Below are positions 8,300-16,256 of a stretch of DNA of 64,000 bases, in pieces; within the stretch, counting starts at the first letter, position 1, and each line of letters starts with the position of its first letter. The position numbers were made by a program, and so were the translations under genes. The stretch is from Streptomyces catenulae (GTDB lineage: Bacteria > Actinomycetota > Actinomycetes > Streptomycetales > Streptomycetaceae). The notes under the pieces were generated by a model. That model had not been told where the DNA came from, did not search any database, and saw only the letters and a program-made list of their open reading frames with translations. The stretch covers positions 83,828-147,827 of the forward strand of contig NZ_JODY01000022.1 of NCBI RefSeq assembly GCF_000718015.1, written 5' to 3'.

Positions 8300-10246
8300 A
8301 TGGACACCAGCGGGGCCGCGCCCGGCCTTCCCCTGAACTTCCTGTGCGCGCTCACGGCGGACAGCAGCACAGATGATCCGCCCTCGCGGATGGCTGCAGA
8401 GCAGGCCCGGTCCATGGACGACGGGCCGGAGCGGCGGACATTGCTGGAAGCGCTGCTGCGCGGCCCCTACCGCGACTCCGCTCCGGAATGGCTCCTGAAG
8501 GCCGCGGTCGACAGCGATCTGGCCCGGAAGCCTCCGCAGTCGGATCCGCTGTACGGACCGGCCATGGATCTCGCCCTGTCAGCGCTCTCACACCCTTCGT
8601 GCACACCGGAACTGCGATACCAGTCGCTGAGGCAGTGCACCGCCGCCCAGCTCGGGCTCCTCGGTTCGCCCCAGGCGGGCGACGTCCTGGCCGACGCCAT
8701 CGCCCATGCTCTTCACGAACGCGAGCCACACCGGCAGAGCATGACCGTCGGCCTCCTCGACGCTCCATCCGATGCGCAACTGGTCTTGCGGCAGCACCGG
8801 CTGCACACCACCGTCATCACTGCGGCCCTCGAACTCCTGCCGTCCTACCCCTCCTTCGACAAGAGCGAGGGGGAGGACACATCGGCGTGGCTGGAGCGGC
8901 ACAAAGCGGCCGAGCAGGCGTGGCGCACCGTGTGGAAACGGGTCGTGACCACGCATCCCGAACACCACCGGCTGCTCGTCACCTGGTCCGACGACAACGA
9001 TGCCGGGTACATCGTCCGGGAGCACCTGCTGGGCGGCATCCCGTGGGACGTCGAGCCGGAACTCCTTGAGGAGATCGCCCTGGACGACCTCGCGTCCTTC
9101 CCGGACTCCGTACTCACCACCCGGATGTGCCGTATGCGCCGGGAGGGGGCGACGGAGCAGGAGGTGCGGGAGCACTTCGCGAGCGACCTGGCGGAACTCA
9201 GCCCCCAGGACCGCGAACACATCGACTACTACCTGTCAGATAGCACGTATCGCCTGCGCTTCGGCTGCCGTGCTGCCATATCTCACACCGCATGGGCGGC
9301 CGAACGGAGGTGGCGCCACCTCCTCAACCCCGACCAGGCACAGCAGTACGGTCGCCCCCATCCCTGGAGAGCCACCGCAGATCAGCTGGCATCCTTGGCC
9401 CGGCAGTTCGCCGAACAGGCAGCTGTCGTGCTGGCGCTGTGGGAGCCCGATCCGGACTCTCCCATCAACTCCGCGAAGGATCTGCGCTGGGTGTGCGATC
9501 TGCTGAAGCATCTGCCCGTGGTGACCCCGGACGTGACGGAGCAGGTGCGGCTGATCTGCCGGGATGCGAAGCGGGGGCTGGCGGGGAGACGGGAGTACGG
9601 CAGGTACGAGCTGGCTTCGGACGTCCAGCAGGCGCGTGAACTCCTCGACACCATCGAGCGGATGATCGCTGGACCCATGCCGGATCCTGGCTCAGTCCGG
9701 ACCGCTTCCCTCGGCGCGCCGGAACACGTCACCGTGCGCGATCTCGCCGGTGCGCCCGACACCGTCTTCGCTGAATTCGTGCGTCGGCATCAGGGCGACG
9801 ACAGCCTTGTGGAGAAAGCTCTGCTGTCCTTCGCCTCACGCACGTACCGCCGCGAGGTGTCCTTCGCCGACGTACTTCATCACCATTCCGCACCTCAGCA
9901 CGCCCTGCTGAACCTCACCCAGAACCTCCGCCGCCATCTCGGCGGCGGCCCGAACCTCCGTACGGCGTGGGCGGACGCCGTGCTGGGTCTGCCCACCACC
10001 AGCACCGAGGTCATCCGTGCCCTGCCCGCCTGGACCGCGCTCAAGGCCAGTGGCCCCCGCGGCCAAGCAGCGCACCCAGCCGTCACCTCAGTCGTATGCG
10101 CCTCTCTCGGCGACAGCACCAAAGCTTGGCAGCGGTTCGCGGCAAGCCCCGCCGGCAACGTGGGTCCCACAGCCTGGCTCCGCCTCGGCGACCTCCTCGA
10201 CGCGGCCACCAAGGGAACGTCCTGGCCCAAGCCTCCGTACAAGTAG
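8300..10246 (+). CDS. Hypothetical protein, 648 aa, downstream of tRNA-Pro
   Basis: I do not recognise this family. The protein is soluble and strongly helical, with repeated Leu/Ala-rich helices (LLEALLRGPYRDSAPEWLLKAA, ALSALSHPSCTPELRYQ, LLEEIALDDLASFPDSVLTTR) that suggest a solenoid of helical repeats. No signal peptide, membrane segment or catalytic motif is evident. ATG at 8300 is chosen for its AGGATCGGAA leader; an in-frame ATG at 8117 is possible but has no ribosome-binding site. A 7-bp dyad (8102-8118) lies upstream. Its position directly behind a tRNA and its lack of a recognisable relative suggest accessory DNA. Confidence 0.75.
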   Translation: MDTSGAAPGLPLNFLCALTADSSTDDPPSRMAAEQARSMDDGPERRTLLEALLRGPYRDSAPEWLLKAAVDSDLARKPPQSDPLYGPAMDLALSALSHPSCTPELRYQSLRQCTAAQLGLLGSPQAGDVLADAIAHALHEREPHRQSMTVGLLDAPSDAQLVLRQHRLHTTVITAALELLPSYPSFDKSEGEDTSAWLERHKAAEQAWRTVWKRVVTTHPEHHRLLVTWSDDNDAGYIVREHLLGGIPWDVEPELLEEIALDDLASFPDSVLTTRMCRMRREGATEQEVREHFASDLAELSPQDREHIDYYLSDSTYRLRFGCRAAISHTAWAAERRWRHLLNPDQAQQYGRPHPWRATADQLASLARQFAEQAAVVLALWEPDPDSPINSAKDLRWVCDLLKHLPVVTPDVTEQVRLICRDAKRGLAGRREYGRYELASDVQQARELLDTIERMIAGPMPDPGSVRTASLGAPEHVTVRDLAGAPDTVFAEFVRRHQGDDSLVEKALLSFASRTYRREVSFADVLHHHSAPQHALLNLTQNLRRHLGGGPNLRTAWADAVLGLPTTSTEVIRALPAWTALKASGPRGQAAHPAVTSVVCASLGDSTKAWQRFAASPAGNVGPTAWLRLGDLLDAATKGTSWPKPPYK

Positions 10247-10625
10247 CCGGGAACGCCGGTACCTACCGGCGGTCGAGGAGCAGCCAGGGGCGCCACCTTG
10301 CCGCCCCTGGTAGGCGCACCGGCCGTGCACACCCCTCGTAAACCGAACGAATGATCGCATTGCGCCGGAGTAGTGGCCGCTCGCGGGGAGACGGTACGAC
10401 GCCTCGACCCCGGTGGAATTCTTCCGTGCGGACAGGGAGGCATGCGAGAGAAGAGATGACTTAAGGCCTCGAAAGGTGTCATTTCGGGCGACCTTGCGGA
10501 AATTCGCTGAAACTTTGAACGCTTTTCGGGGAAAGCCTTGAAATTTTTGCCAGAACAGCCCACCGGACGTTCTGGCACGTAACGCTTGACCCTCGGAAGA
10601 AACCGCCGCTGCGAGGGAGGATCCC
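10247..10625. other. Non-coding, AT-richer stretch with a dyad
   Basis: There is no credible gene between the 648-aa ORF and the 91-aa ORF. Bases 10480-10600 are clearly richer in A/T than their surroundings. An 8-bp inverted repeat (GCCAGAAC at 10549-10556 and GTTCTGGC at 10569-10576, centre spacing 12) may be an operator for the downstream genes. Confidence 0.5.
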
Positions 10626-10901
10626 TTGGCCCTGCATGAGCTGTGCCGCGACCCGGAGAGTCAGACAAATCAGAGCCCCACTCTTTATTACGACGACAGC
10701 ACCAAGACGTATCTTCTGCAGTCGTGGAAGGTGACCGACTTCGAGCGACTGCTCTCGATTGCGGTACCCGAGCATGAGACTGTGGTGGAGTTTCCCGCGC
10801 GACTTCTGCCGCTGTTCCCTGATGGATCGGCCGGTGACATCCGCTGCGTCTGCCACCGGAAGGACAGGGGGGAGGACGGTAAGAGCACCTCCGGCGCGTA
10901 G
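10626..10901 (+). CDS. Small hypothetical protein, 91 aa, upstream of an XRE regulator
   Basis: The protein begins MALHELCRDPESQ and contains LYYDDSTKTYLLQSWKVTDFERLL. I do not recognise it. The start is TTG at 10626, supported by a strong GGGAGG ribosome-binding site 5 nt upstream. It lies 99 bp before an XRE/DUF5753 regulator in the same direction; such regulators often travel with small partner proteins in Streptomyces, but this one does not look like the usual DUF397 partner. It has no signal peptide or membrane segment. The coding call rests on the ribosome-binding site and context. Confidence 0.65.
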   Translation: MALHELCRDPESQTNQSPTLYYDDSTKTYLLQSWKVTDFERLLSIAVPEHETVVEFPARLLPLFPDGSAGDIRCVCHRKDRGEDGKSTSGA

Positions 10902-10940
10902 CCCGGCCCGCCGACTGCACACGCTGTATCGAAGCTGGGG

Positions 10941-10993
10941 CAACAGGTGTGTCCAGCACGGTTATTGGCCCCGGTGGCCCCTGTTGGACACAC
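10941..10993. promoter_or_regulatory. Permuted double inverted repeat in front of the XRE gene
   Basis: Two inverted repeats are interleaved: CAACAGG (10941-10947) with CCTGTTG (10980-10986), and GTGTGTCCA (10947-10955) with TGGACACAC (10985-10993). It ends 7 nt before the ATG, where a bound repressor would block transcription or translation. It is probably the operator of the XRE regulator. Confidence 0.45.
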
Positions 10994-11000
10994 TGCCTCC

Positions 11001-11882
11001 ATGCCTGAGATATCGGAGTTCAAGAAGGAAACGCTGCGGGAGCTGGGGCGTCGGCTGCGGGAGGTCCGCCTCGAAACGGGCTCGGGAGCGACGGAACTCG
11101 CGCGTAGGGTCGGCTGGAGCCCTTCGAAGTGCAGCCGGATCGAGAGCGGCAAGCGCACCAGCACGACGGTGGACGACGTCGCCACATATCTGGCGGGGTG
11201 CGGGGCGGAGGACAAGTACGAGAATATCTGCGGATTCCTTCGTGAGGCTGAAGGGCGTTTCCGTGAATGGGCCGAGGTGGAGAAGTCGGGGCTCAATGCG
11301 GCACAGCAGGAAATTCTGCCGCTGTGGGAATCCACACGGCAGTTCCGCGCGTATGCCGGATGGGTGCTTCCCGGACCACTACAGACCCGTGAATACGCGC
11401 TCACCATCCTTCAGTCCCTGCGAGAAAGGCGTGGACTGCTGCCCGATGACGCCGCTGCGGCGGCTACCCGGCGCGAATACGTGCAGAAGTATCTTGCCGA
11501 CAAGAGCAAGAGTTTTGAGCTGGTTATCGAAGAGTCCGTACTGCGTCGGGGTTTCGGAGATCCCCAGATGTCGCTCAATCAGCTGATGCGTCTTCTTGAT
11601 GTCCGGAAAATGCGGACAGTTCAGTTGGGCATCATTCCGGCCCGGCGTGATGTGTGTGACCGCAGCACGGTATGGCCCGCGGAAGATTTCTGGATCTTCG
11701 ACGACGACCGGGTCAAGCTCGAACTCGTCTCGTCCGCCGTGGACCTGTCCACCCCGTACGACCTGGAGCAGTACGGCAAGGTGTTCACACTGTTGCAGGA
11801 GCAGGCCGTCTACGGCACGCAGGCGGTCGAGATCGTCAAGGCAGCCATGGCGATGGTGGTGAAGCAGTGGCACGAGACGTGA
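11001..11882 (+). CDS. XRE-family regulator with DUF5753 (Scr1-type) C-terminal domain
   Basis: This 293-aa protein has an N-terminal helix-turn-helix: LGRRLREVRLETGSGATEL, then ARRVGWSPSKCSRIESGKR, at about residues 11-50. The long C-terminal domain contains the AYAGWVLPGPLQTREYA and VIEESVLRR segments typical of DUF5753. Streptomyces has many such regulators, several paired with DUF397 proteins as antitoxin-like pairs that affect development. ATG at 11001 is preferred over GTG at 10947 because the conserved domain begins immediately after it, although no good ribosome-binding site precedes it. A dyad lies just upstream. The target is unknown. Confidence 0.9.
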   Translation: MPEISEFKKETLRELGRRLREVRLETGSGATELARRVGWSPSKCSRIESGKRTSTTVDDVATYLAGCGAEDKYENICGFLREAEGRFREWAEVEKSGLNAAQQEILPLWESTRQFRAYAGWVLPGPLQTREYALTILQSLRERRGLLPDDAAAAATRREYVQKYLADKSKSFELVIEESVLRRGFGDPQMSLNQLMRLLDVRKMRTVQLGIIPARRDVCDRSTVWPAEDFWIFDDDRVKLELVSSAVDLSTPYDLEQYGKVFTLLQEQAVYGTQAVEIVKAAMAMVVKQWHET

Positions 11883-11922
11883 TCGCCACCACGCGCCGTA
11901 CGAACGCCCCCTTCGGCTCTCC

Positions 11923-12810
11923 TCAGCCCTCGGCACCGCTCCGTGCGGCGACGGCTGTGGCGTACAGGGGTGAAGCGGTGAGAAACCCGTCGACGGTCAG
12001 GACGGCGGGACCGGTCAGAGTATGGGTTCCATCAGGTGCGACACGGATGTGGAGGGTGCCGCCGGGGGCATCGACGCGGTACATCCCGTCGGGCGGGCGG
12101 ACACCGGTCCGGTGGGCGGCGGCGACGGCGGCGCAGGCTCCGGTGCCACAGGCCGGGGTTTCGCCGACCCCGCGTTCATGGACACGGAGTGCGAGGTGGC
12201 CGGGGGCCAGGACGCGGACGAACTCGACGGTGACGCCCTGCGGGGGAGACGGCGTGACGGCCGGCGGGGAAACAAGGGAGCCGGCGTGGTCGAGGTCGTC
12301 GACGAAGGCGACGGCGTGCGGGTTTCCGGCGTCGACATACAGTGCGGGCCACGACCGCCGTCCGACACTCACGGTCAACGCCTCCTCGTCCGGGGCAAAT
12401 CGAGGCCGCCCCATGTGGACCGAGACCTCGCCGGCAGGGGCCGTATCGGCGATGTCGACGGTACGGAGACCGGCGCGGGTCGCGAGCGTGAGGCGGCCCG
12501 GCGGGATGTGCCGGTGATGGGTGAGGTGCCGGGCGAGAACGCGGATGCCGTTGCCGCACATCTCACCGAGGCTCCCGTCGGCATTGCGGTAGTCCATGAA
12601 CCACGTCGCCCGCCCCGCATACCGAAGGGCCTCGGGAGAGCGGTCGCACAGGACGGCGCGCAGAATGCCGTCGGCCCCGATTCCGGTACGGCGGTCACAC
12701 AGGTGCGATATCGCGGCAGGGGTGAGAGCCGCCCGGTCGTCGGGGTCATGCAGAACGAGGAAATCGTTGCCCGCGCCGTTCCCCTTGGTGAAGGGAAGTT
12801 GAGGAGTCAT
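11923..12810 (-). CDS. dapF: Diaminopimelate epimerase paralogue
   Basis: This 295-aa protein is homologous to DapF, which interconverts LL- and meso-diaminopimelate for lysine and cell-wall synthesis. The family signatures are intact: KGNGAGNDF near the N-terminus, EMCGNGIRVLA with the first catalytic cysteine, and PACGTGACA with the second. DAGNPHAV is also present. ATG at 12808-12810 overlaps the upstream stop by 4 bp. Its location among regulators, away from other lysine genes, suggests a second copy or a homologue acting on another amino acid; a main dapF would be expected elsewhere in a Streptomyces chromosome. The family call is firm, the physiological role is not. Confidence 0.88.
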   Translation of the reverse strand: MTPQLPFTKGNGAGNDFLVLHDPDDRAALTPAAISHLCDRRTGIGADGILRAVLCDRSPEALRYAGRATWFMDYRNADGSLGEMCGNGIRVLARHLTHHRHIPPGRLTLATRAGLRTVDIADTAPAGEVSVHMGRPRFAPDEEALTVSVGRRSWPALYVDAGNPHAVAFVDDLDHAGSLVSPPAVTPSPPQGVTVEFVRVLAPGHLALRVHERGVGETPACGTGACAAVAAAHRTGVRPPDGMYRVDAPGGTLHIRVAPDGTHTLTGPAVLTVDGFLTASPLYATAVAARSGAEG

Positions 12811-13061
12811 GTCGTCCCAGGCGCGTCGAAGCGTGTCCAAGCCACCTGGCCGTCCTTCGTATCGGCCAGCCCGTAGGTGCTGCCCAGGTCGAGAGCGGCC
12901 ACAAGCTCGTCCCAGCGAGTGATGAGGGCGGGGGTGACGGGCAGTTCCAGACGGATCGCGCCGTCGTCCTCGCTGCGCAGGCTCGGAGGGTGCCCGGCCA
13001 GATCGCTCAGCGCGGCGTAGGCGCGTACCGCTTCGGGGGACTGCTCGGATGCGTCCGGCAT
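12807..13061 (-). CDS. Small hypothetical protein coupled to the DapF paralogue, 84 aa
   Basis: The protein begins MPDASEQSPEAVRAYAALSD and ends VAWTRFDAPGTT. It contains ELPVTPALITRWDELVAALD. I do not recognise a domain. ATG at 13061 has GGAGG four bases upstream; a GTG at 13076 in frame is an alternative. The stop overlaps the DapF start by 4 bp, so the two are co-translated and likely functionally linked. The gene is divergent from the GntR regulator. Confidence 0.7.
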   Translation of the reverse strand: MPDASEQSPEAVRAYAALSDLAGHPPSLRSEDDGAIRLELPVTPALITRWDELVAALDLGSTYGLADTKDGQVAWTRFDAPGTT

Positions 13062-13115
13062 CTCCCCTCCGATCACTCCACGAATTCCTAGTTAACCAGA
13101 TTTCGACGGGTGGGC

Positions 13116-13141
13116 TAAATTGTCAACCCTGTGAAGTTGAC
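13116..13141. promoter_or_regulatory. Candidate promoter and operator of the GntR gene
   Basis: TAAATT (13116-13121) is a likely -10. It is followed by GTCAAC (13122-13127) and GTTGAC (13136-13141), an inverted repeat with an 8-bp centre. It sits between the divergent genes and could be the site for GntR autoregulation. Confidence 0.4.
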
Positions 13142-13160
13142 CTTGCAGGTGAGGAGCGGC

Positions 13161-13940
13161 ATGGGCGCATCTGGACCGGCGCGTCCGGCTCCCTATCTGC
13201 GCATCGCGCAATTGCTGCGGGACCGCGTCGCGAGCGGCGAGTGGCGCGTCGGAGACCGGCTTCCCTCCCGGGCCACACTCGGTGCGGAATTCGGCGTCGG
13301 CGACAACGTCGTGCGCCGTGCCCAGGAAGCCCTGATCGAGGAGGGGCTCCTGGAGGGACGGGCCGGATCCGGGACCTTCGTCCGTGCGCCCCGTCAGCGC
13401 GGATCGCTCTCCCGCACCGCCTCGAACGGTTCCTCGCCCGCACCGGCAGGGTTCACCGGGACCTGGGAAGCGCGCAGCATCGCGAAAGTTCCGGCCGGAC
13501 CTGCGACCGCGGTCCGGCTGGGAACCGGACACGACGGCATGTGCGTGCTCACCACGTACGAGTTCCTGACGGACTCCCGGCCCGTTCTGCTGGCCACCTC
13601 TTGGGAGCCGATGGCCGTCACCGGCGGCAGCGCCGTGGTGCTGCCGGAGGGCGGGCCTCTCGCCGGCGCCGGTGTCTTCGCACGGATGCGGCATCTGGGC
13701 ATCGTGATCTCCCGCGTCGTCGAGGTTCCCCGGCCCATCCGGCTCAGCCGCGACCAGGCTCACCTTCTCGGTCTGGCCACCGGCGCGCAGGCCACGCTCA
13801 TCGAACGCACCCACTACGCCGACGACGGCCGGGCCGTGGAAACCGCCGACTGGATCGTCCCGAGCGACCTGTGGGACATCACCTACACCATCGCCACGCC
13901 CGCGCCCGGCACGTCAGCGCTTTCCGTCCGGGGGCGGTGA
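13161..13940 (+). CDS. GntR-family (HutC/UTRA type) transcriptional regulator
   Basis: This 259-aa protein has a winged helix at residues about 8-75 (LRIAQLLRDRVASGEWRVGD, LPSRATLGAEFGVGDNVVR, LIEEGLLEGRAGSGTFV), the GntR signature. The C-terminal half (YEFLTDSRPVLLATSWEP and LGIVISRVVEVPRPIRLS) matches the UTRA effector-binding fold of the HutC subfamily. The start ATG at 13161 is supported by GAGGAG 4 nt upstream; the frame is open to a GTG at 13131. It is followed after 43 bp by the membrane protein gene, probably in one operon, and is divergent from the DapF paralogue. Confidence 0.9.
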   Translation: MGASGPARPAPYLRIAQLLRDRVASGEWRVGDRLPSRATLGAEFGVGDNVVRRAQEALIEEGLLEGRAGSGTFVRAPRQRGSLSRTASNGSSPAPAGFTGTWEARSIAKVPAGPATAVRLGTGHDGMCVLTTYEFLTDSRPVLLATSWEPMAVTGGSAVVLPEGGPLAGAGVFARMRHLGIVISRVVEVPRPIRLSRDQAHLLGLATGAQATLIERTHYADDGRAVETADWIVPSDLWDITYTIATPAPGTSALSVRGR

Positions 13941-13983
13941 GCAGGCGCAGCACGGCAGTCGCACACCTACGGAGGGGGAACTC

Positions 13984-14877
13984 ATGGCGCAGCGGCCCGA
14001 TCTGCCGACGCGGATCGCCGACGCACTCAACAGCAAGGCACTGGGCTCCGCGATCGGCATCGTCTCGTTGGCCGCCACCGCGGTCGCCTGGGCCGTCGAT
14101 CACGTCAACCTGATGCTGATCATCGTCCTGCAGACGGTGCTGAACCTCGTCTTCGTCCTCGGCGGCATATGGTCGGGCAAGACCCACATCCGCCTGCGCC
14201 GCACCAACAGCATCGAGGCCATGGACGAGCCCATGTACTACGACGCGATCCGCGCCCAGTTGGAGAACTCGCTGGTATCGGATTACCGCAGGATCGCGGA
14301 CGGCTACCTCAGCGTGCACGGCACCGAGGTGCCGTGGATGTCGGTCCAGCTCATCAACGCCCTTCTGACGACCGATGTCCAGCCCCGGCGGATCCAGGCC
14401 ATCGACCGCACGACCAACCCGTCCCTGCTCACCCGGCGCCGCGCGTACCTCGACGCCAACCAGCGCTTCATCGAGGACGGCGGGCGTATCAACCGGCTGT
14501 TCGTGGTGAAACGGGAGAACCTCCTCGACCGCGACTTCGCACACGACCTGCTGGCCCTGATCGACCACCACCGGCAGCTCGGCGTCATCTGCGGTCTGGC
14601 CGTACGCGAGGATCTTCGGCCCCAGGAGACCGTCGACACCGTGGTGTTCGGCAATGCGGCGGTCCTCATCGAGGACGAGCAGGGCGACGAGACGTACACC
14701 CAGGGCCGCTCGACCATTCTCTTCAAGGGCATCGACGTCTATATCGGCCACTTCACTCGCGCCTGGGAGCACGGCTTGGGCGCGCCCCGGGCGCTGCACA
14801 CCTACGAGACAGCGATCCGCCCGCTGCTGGACGCCTGGGACGCGCAGGAAGCCGCCGCCGTGGTCGACGGGCTCTGA
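13984..14877 (+). CDS. Membrane-anchored hypothetical protein, 297 aa
   Basis: The N-terminus carries two hydrophobic segments (about residues 22-38 and 43-62, GIVSLAATAVAWAV and LMLIIVLQTVLNLVFVLGG). A long soluble domain follows, containing LLTTDVQPRRIQAIDRTT, FVVKRENLLDRDF and STILFKGIDVYIGHFTRAWE. I do not assign a function; such a cytosolic domain behind two membrane helices could be a sensor. A GGAGGGGG ribosome-binding site precedes the ATG. It lies just behind the GntR gene and probably shares its transcript. Confidence 0.75.
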   Translation: MAQRPDLPTRIADALNSKALGSAIGIVSLAATAVAWAVDHVNLMLIIVLQTVLNLVFVLGGIWSGKTHIRLRRTNSIEAMDEPMYYDAIRAQLENSLVSDYRRIADGYLSVHGTEVPWMSVQLINALLTTDVQPRRIQAIDRTTNPSLLTRRRAYLDANQRFIEDGGRINRLFVVKRENLLDRDFAHDLLALIDHHRQLGVICGLAVREDLRPQETVDTVVFGNAAVLIEDEQGDETYTQGRSTILFKGIDVYIGHFTRAWEHGLGAPRALHTYETAIRPLLDAWDAQEAAAVVDGL

Positions 14878-14935
14878 GCGTGCTACCGGTCCCGGCGCCG
14901 GAACGGGTGGTACGCGGCCAGGGTTTGGCCACGGC

Positions 14936-15967
14936 TCACCGGGCGCCGGGTGCTGGTACCGCCAGGACATCCTCAGGCCGGGCCAGAGCGCGGCGGTGAC
15001 GGGCGAGGAGGGAGCCCGGTCCGATGAGGAGCGCCGCCGGGGTGCAGTGCGGCGGGGCCAGTCCGCGCTCCACCGCCGGGAGGTAGTTCCACCGCACCGC
15101 CGGGTGGGCGGAATGCGCGTAGTGGTGAAGATCGCCGTAAGGAAGCCAGGTGACCGCCGCCACGGCTGACATCACCACGCCTTCCGGGTAGAGACGCAGG
15201 CAACGGCCGGCTTCCACCTCGGCCCGGCTTCCGGTGCGGCGCTGCGGGTCGAACCAGGTGTGCTCCCCCAGCAGCGACAACCAGGCGAGCTGCGGATACA
15301 GCCACAGGCGGGGCACGAGCACCCCGGCGACCAGTCCGGTCCACCCGCCCAGCAGATACGCGGCCGCCGCCACCACGACCACCGCGACGGCGCCCGCCGG
15401 GCGGGCCAGAGCCCGGCCCGTACCGGTGACGGTGCCTCGCAGCCCGCGGACGGTCAGCGGGTGGCACGCCGCACGGGTTACGGTGCCTTGCGCCGCGCCA
15501 GGTACCAATCCGGCGTCCCGCAGCTCCACGAGGTTCGGGTCGACACCGCTGAGGGTCGCGTTGGGGTGGTGGTCCCGTACATGCCGGTTCCGGCGCTCGC
15601 CGACGGGCCCGAGCGCCAGCGGTAGATGGACGAAGAGCTCCGCCAGCACCGTGTTGGCCCGCCGCCCGCGAGCCAGGACACCGTGCACCGCGAAGTGGCT
15701 GATCTCCTGGAGGTGCCGGAAGTGCACCGCGACCGCCACCGCGGCGACCACAGCTCCCGCCGGATGCACTCCGGCCAGCAGCCACCAGCCGGCGATCTGC
15801 GTCCACTCCCCCACCAGCAGCAGCGTCGGAGCCCATACCGACGCACGCGACCTCTGTAGGGCCATCGCTTCCGCCGCCGTCAGTTTCGCGGGGCTGCGCA
15901 GGTGGCGGAGGCGGTCGAGTTGCCGGAGCAGCAGCCCGGCAACGACCAGGCAGAGGGCCGAAGACAT
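14936..15967 (-). CDS. Fatty acid desaturase-family membrane protein
   Basis: This 343-aa protein has three histidine clusters in the order expected for membrane di-iron desaturases and hydroxylases: HFRHLQEISHFAVH, RNRHVRDHHPN and GDLHHYAHSAHP. Several hydrophobic segments separate them. It would introduce a double bond or hydroxyl into a lipid acyl chain or related substrate at the membrane. Start: ATG at 15965-15967, with a weak GGGA 8 nt upstream. It stands alone, convergent with the 297-aa membrane protein gene. The substrate is unknown. Confidence 0.85.
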   Translation of the reverse strand: MSSALCLVVAGLLLRQLDRLRHLRSPAKLTAAEAMALQRSRASVWAPTLLLVGEWTQIAGWWLLAGVHPAGAVVAAVAVAVHFRHLQEISHFAVHGVLARGRRANTVLAELFVHLPLALGPVGERRNRHVRDHHPNATLSGVDPNLVELRDAGLVPGAAQGTVTRAACHPLTVRGLRGTVTGTGRALARPAGAVAVVVVAAAAYLLGGWTGLVAGVLVPRLWLYPQLAWLSLLGEHTWFDPQRRTGSRAEVEAGRCLRLYPEGVVMSAVAAVTWLPYGDLHHYAHSAHPAVRWNYLPAVERGLAPPHCTPAALLIGPGSLLARHRRALARPEDVLAVPAPGAR

Positions 15968-16150
15968 GGGTGTCCCGTGAGGAAGGAGCGACGACGGTGA
16001 ACACCGAGAGTGTATTTAGTGCACCAGATTGACGGTATGGATTGGCCGAATCACATCGGTGGCGACGGTCGGCCCCGAAGCGTGCCGCCGGGGCAATTCA
16101 CCGGGCGGGACGCGACGGCCGAACCCCGCGCTGCCTTCTGCCCGTTCAGT

Positions 16151-16190
16151 GTTGAGGGCCTGATGCGCGTGCGCGGATCAGGCCCTCAAC
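16151..16190 (-). terminator. Terminator-like hairpin downstream of the ABC permease
   Basis: A 14-bp perfect inverted repeat (16151-16164 with 16177-16190, 12-nt loop) lies 67 nt after the permease stop. Its sequence resembles the tRNA-Pro terminator at 8005-8045. No gene is seen in the surrounding 16009-16256. Confidence 0.7.
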
Positions 16191-16256
16191 AGCTCCCGGA
16201 TTCGTTCCGCATCGGCGGAGCGGTCATAGCCCCTCCCCTAAGCGGGACGACCCCCG

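Noticed and set aside
16009..16256. An open frame (16010-16270) between the desaturase and ABC permease genes
   Set aside because: It has no ribosome-binding site or family resemblance and runs through a terminator-like hairpin.
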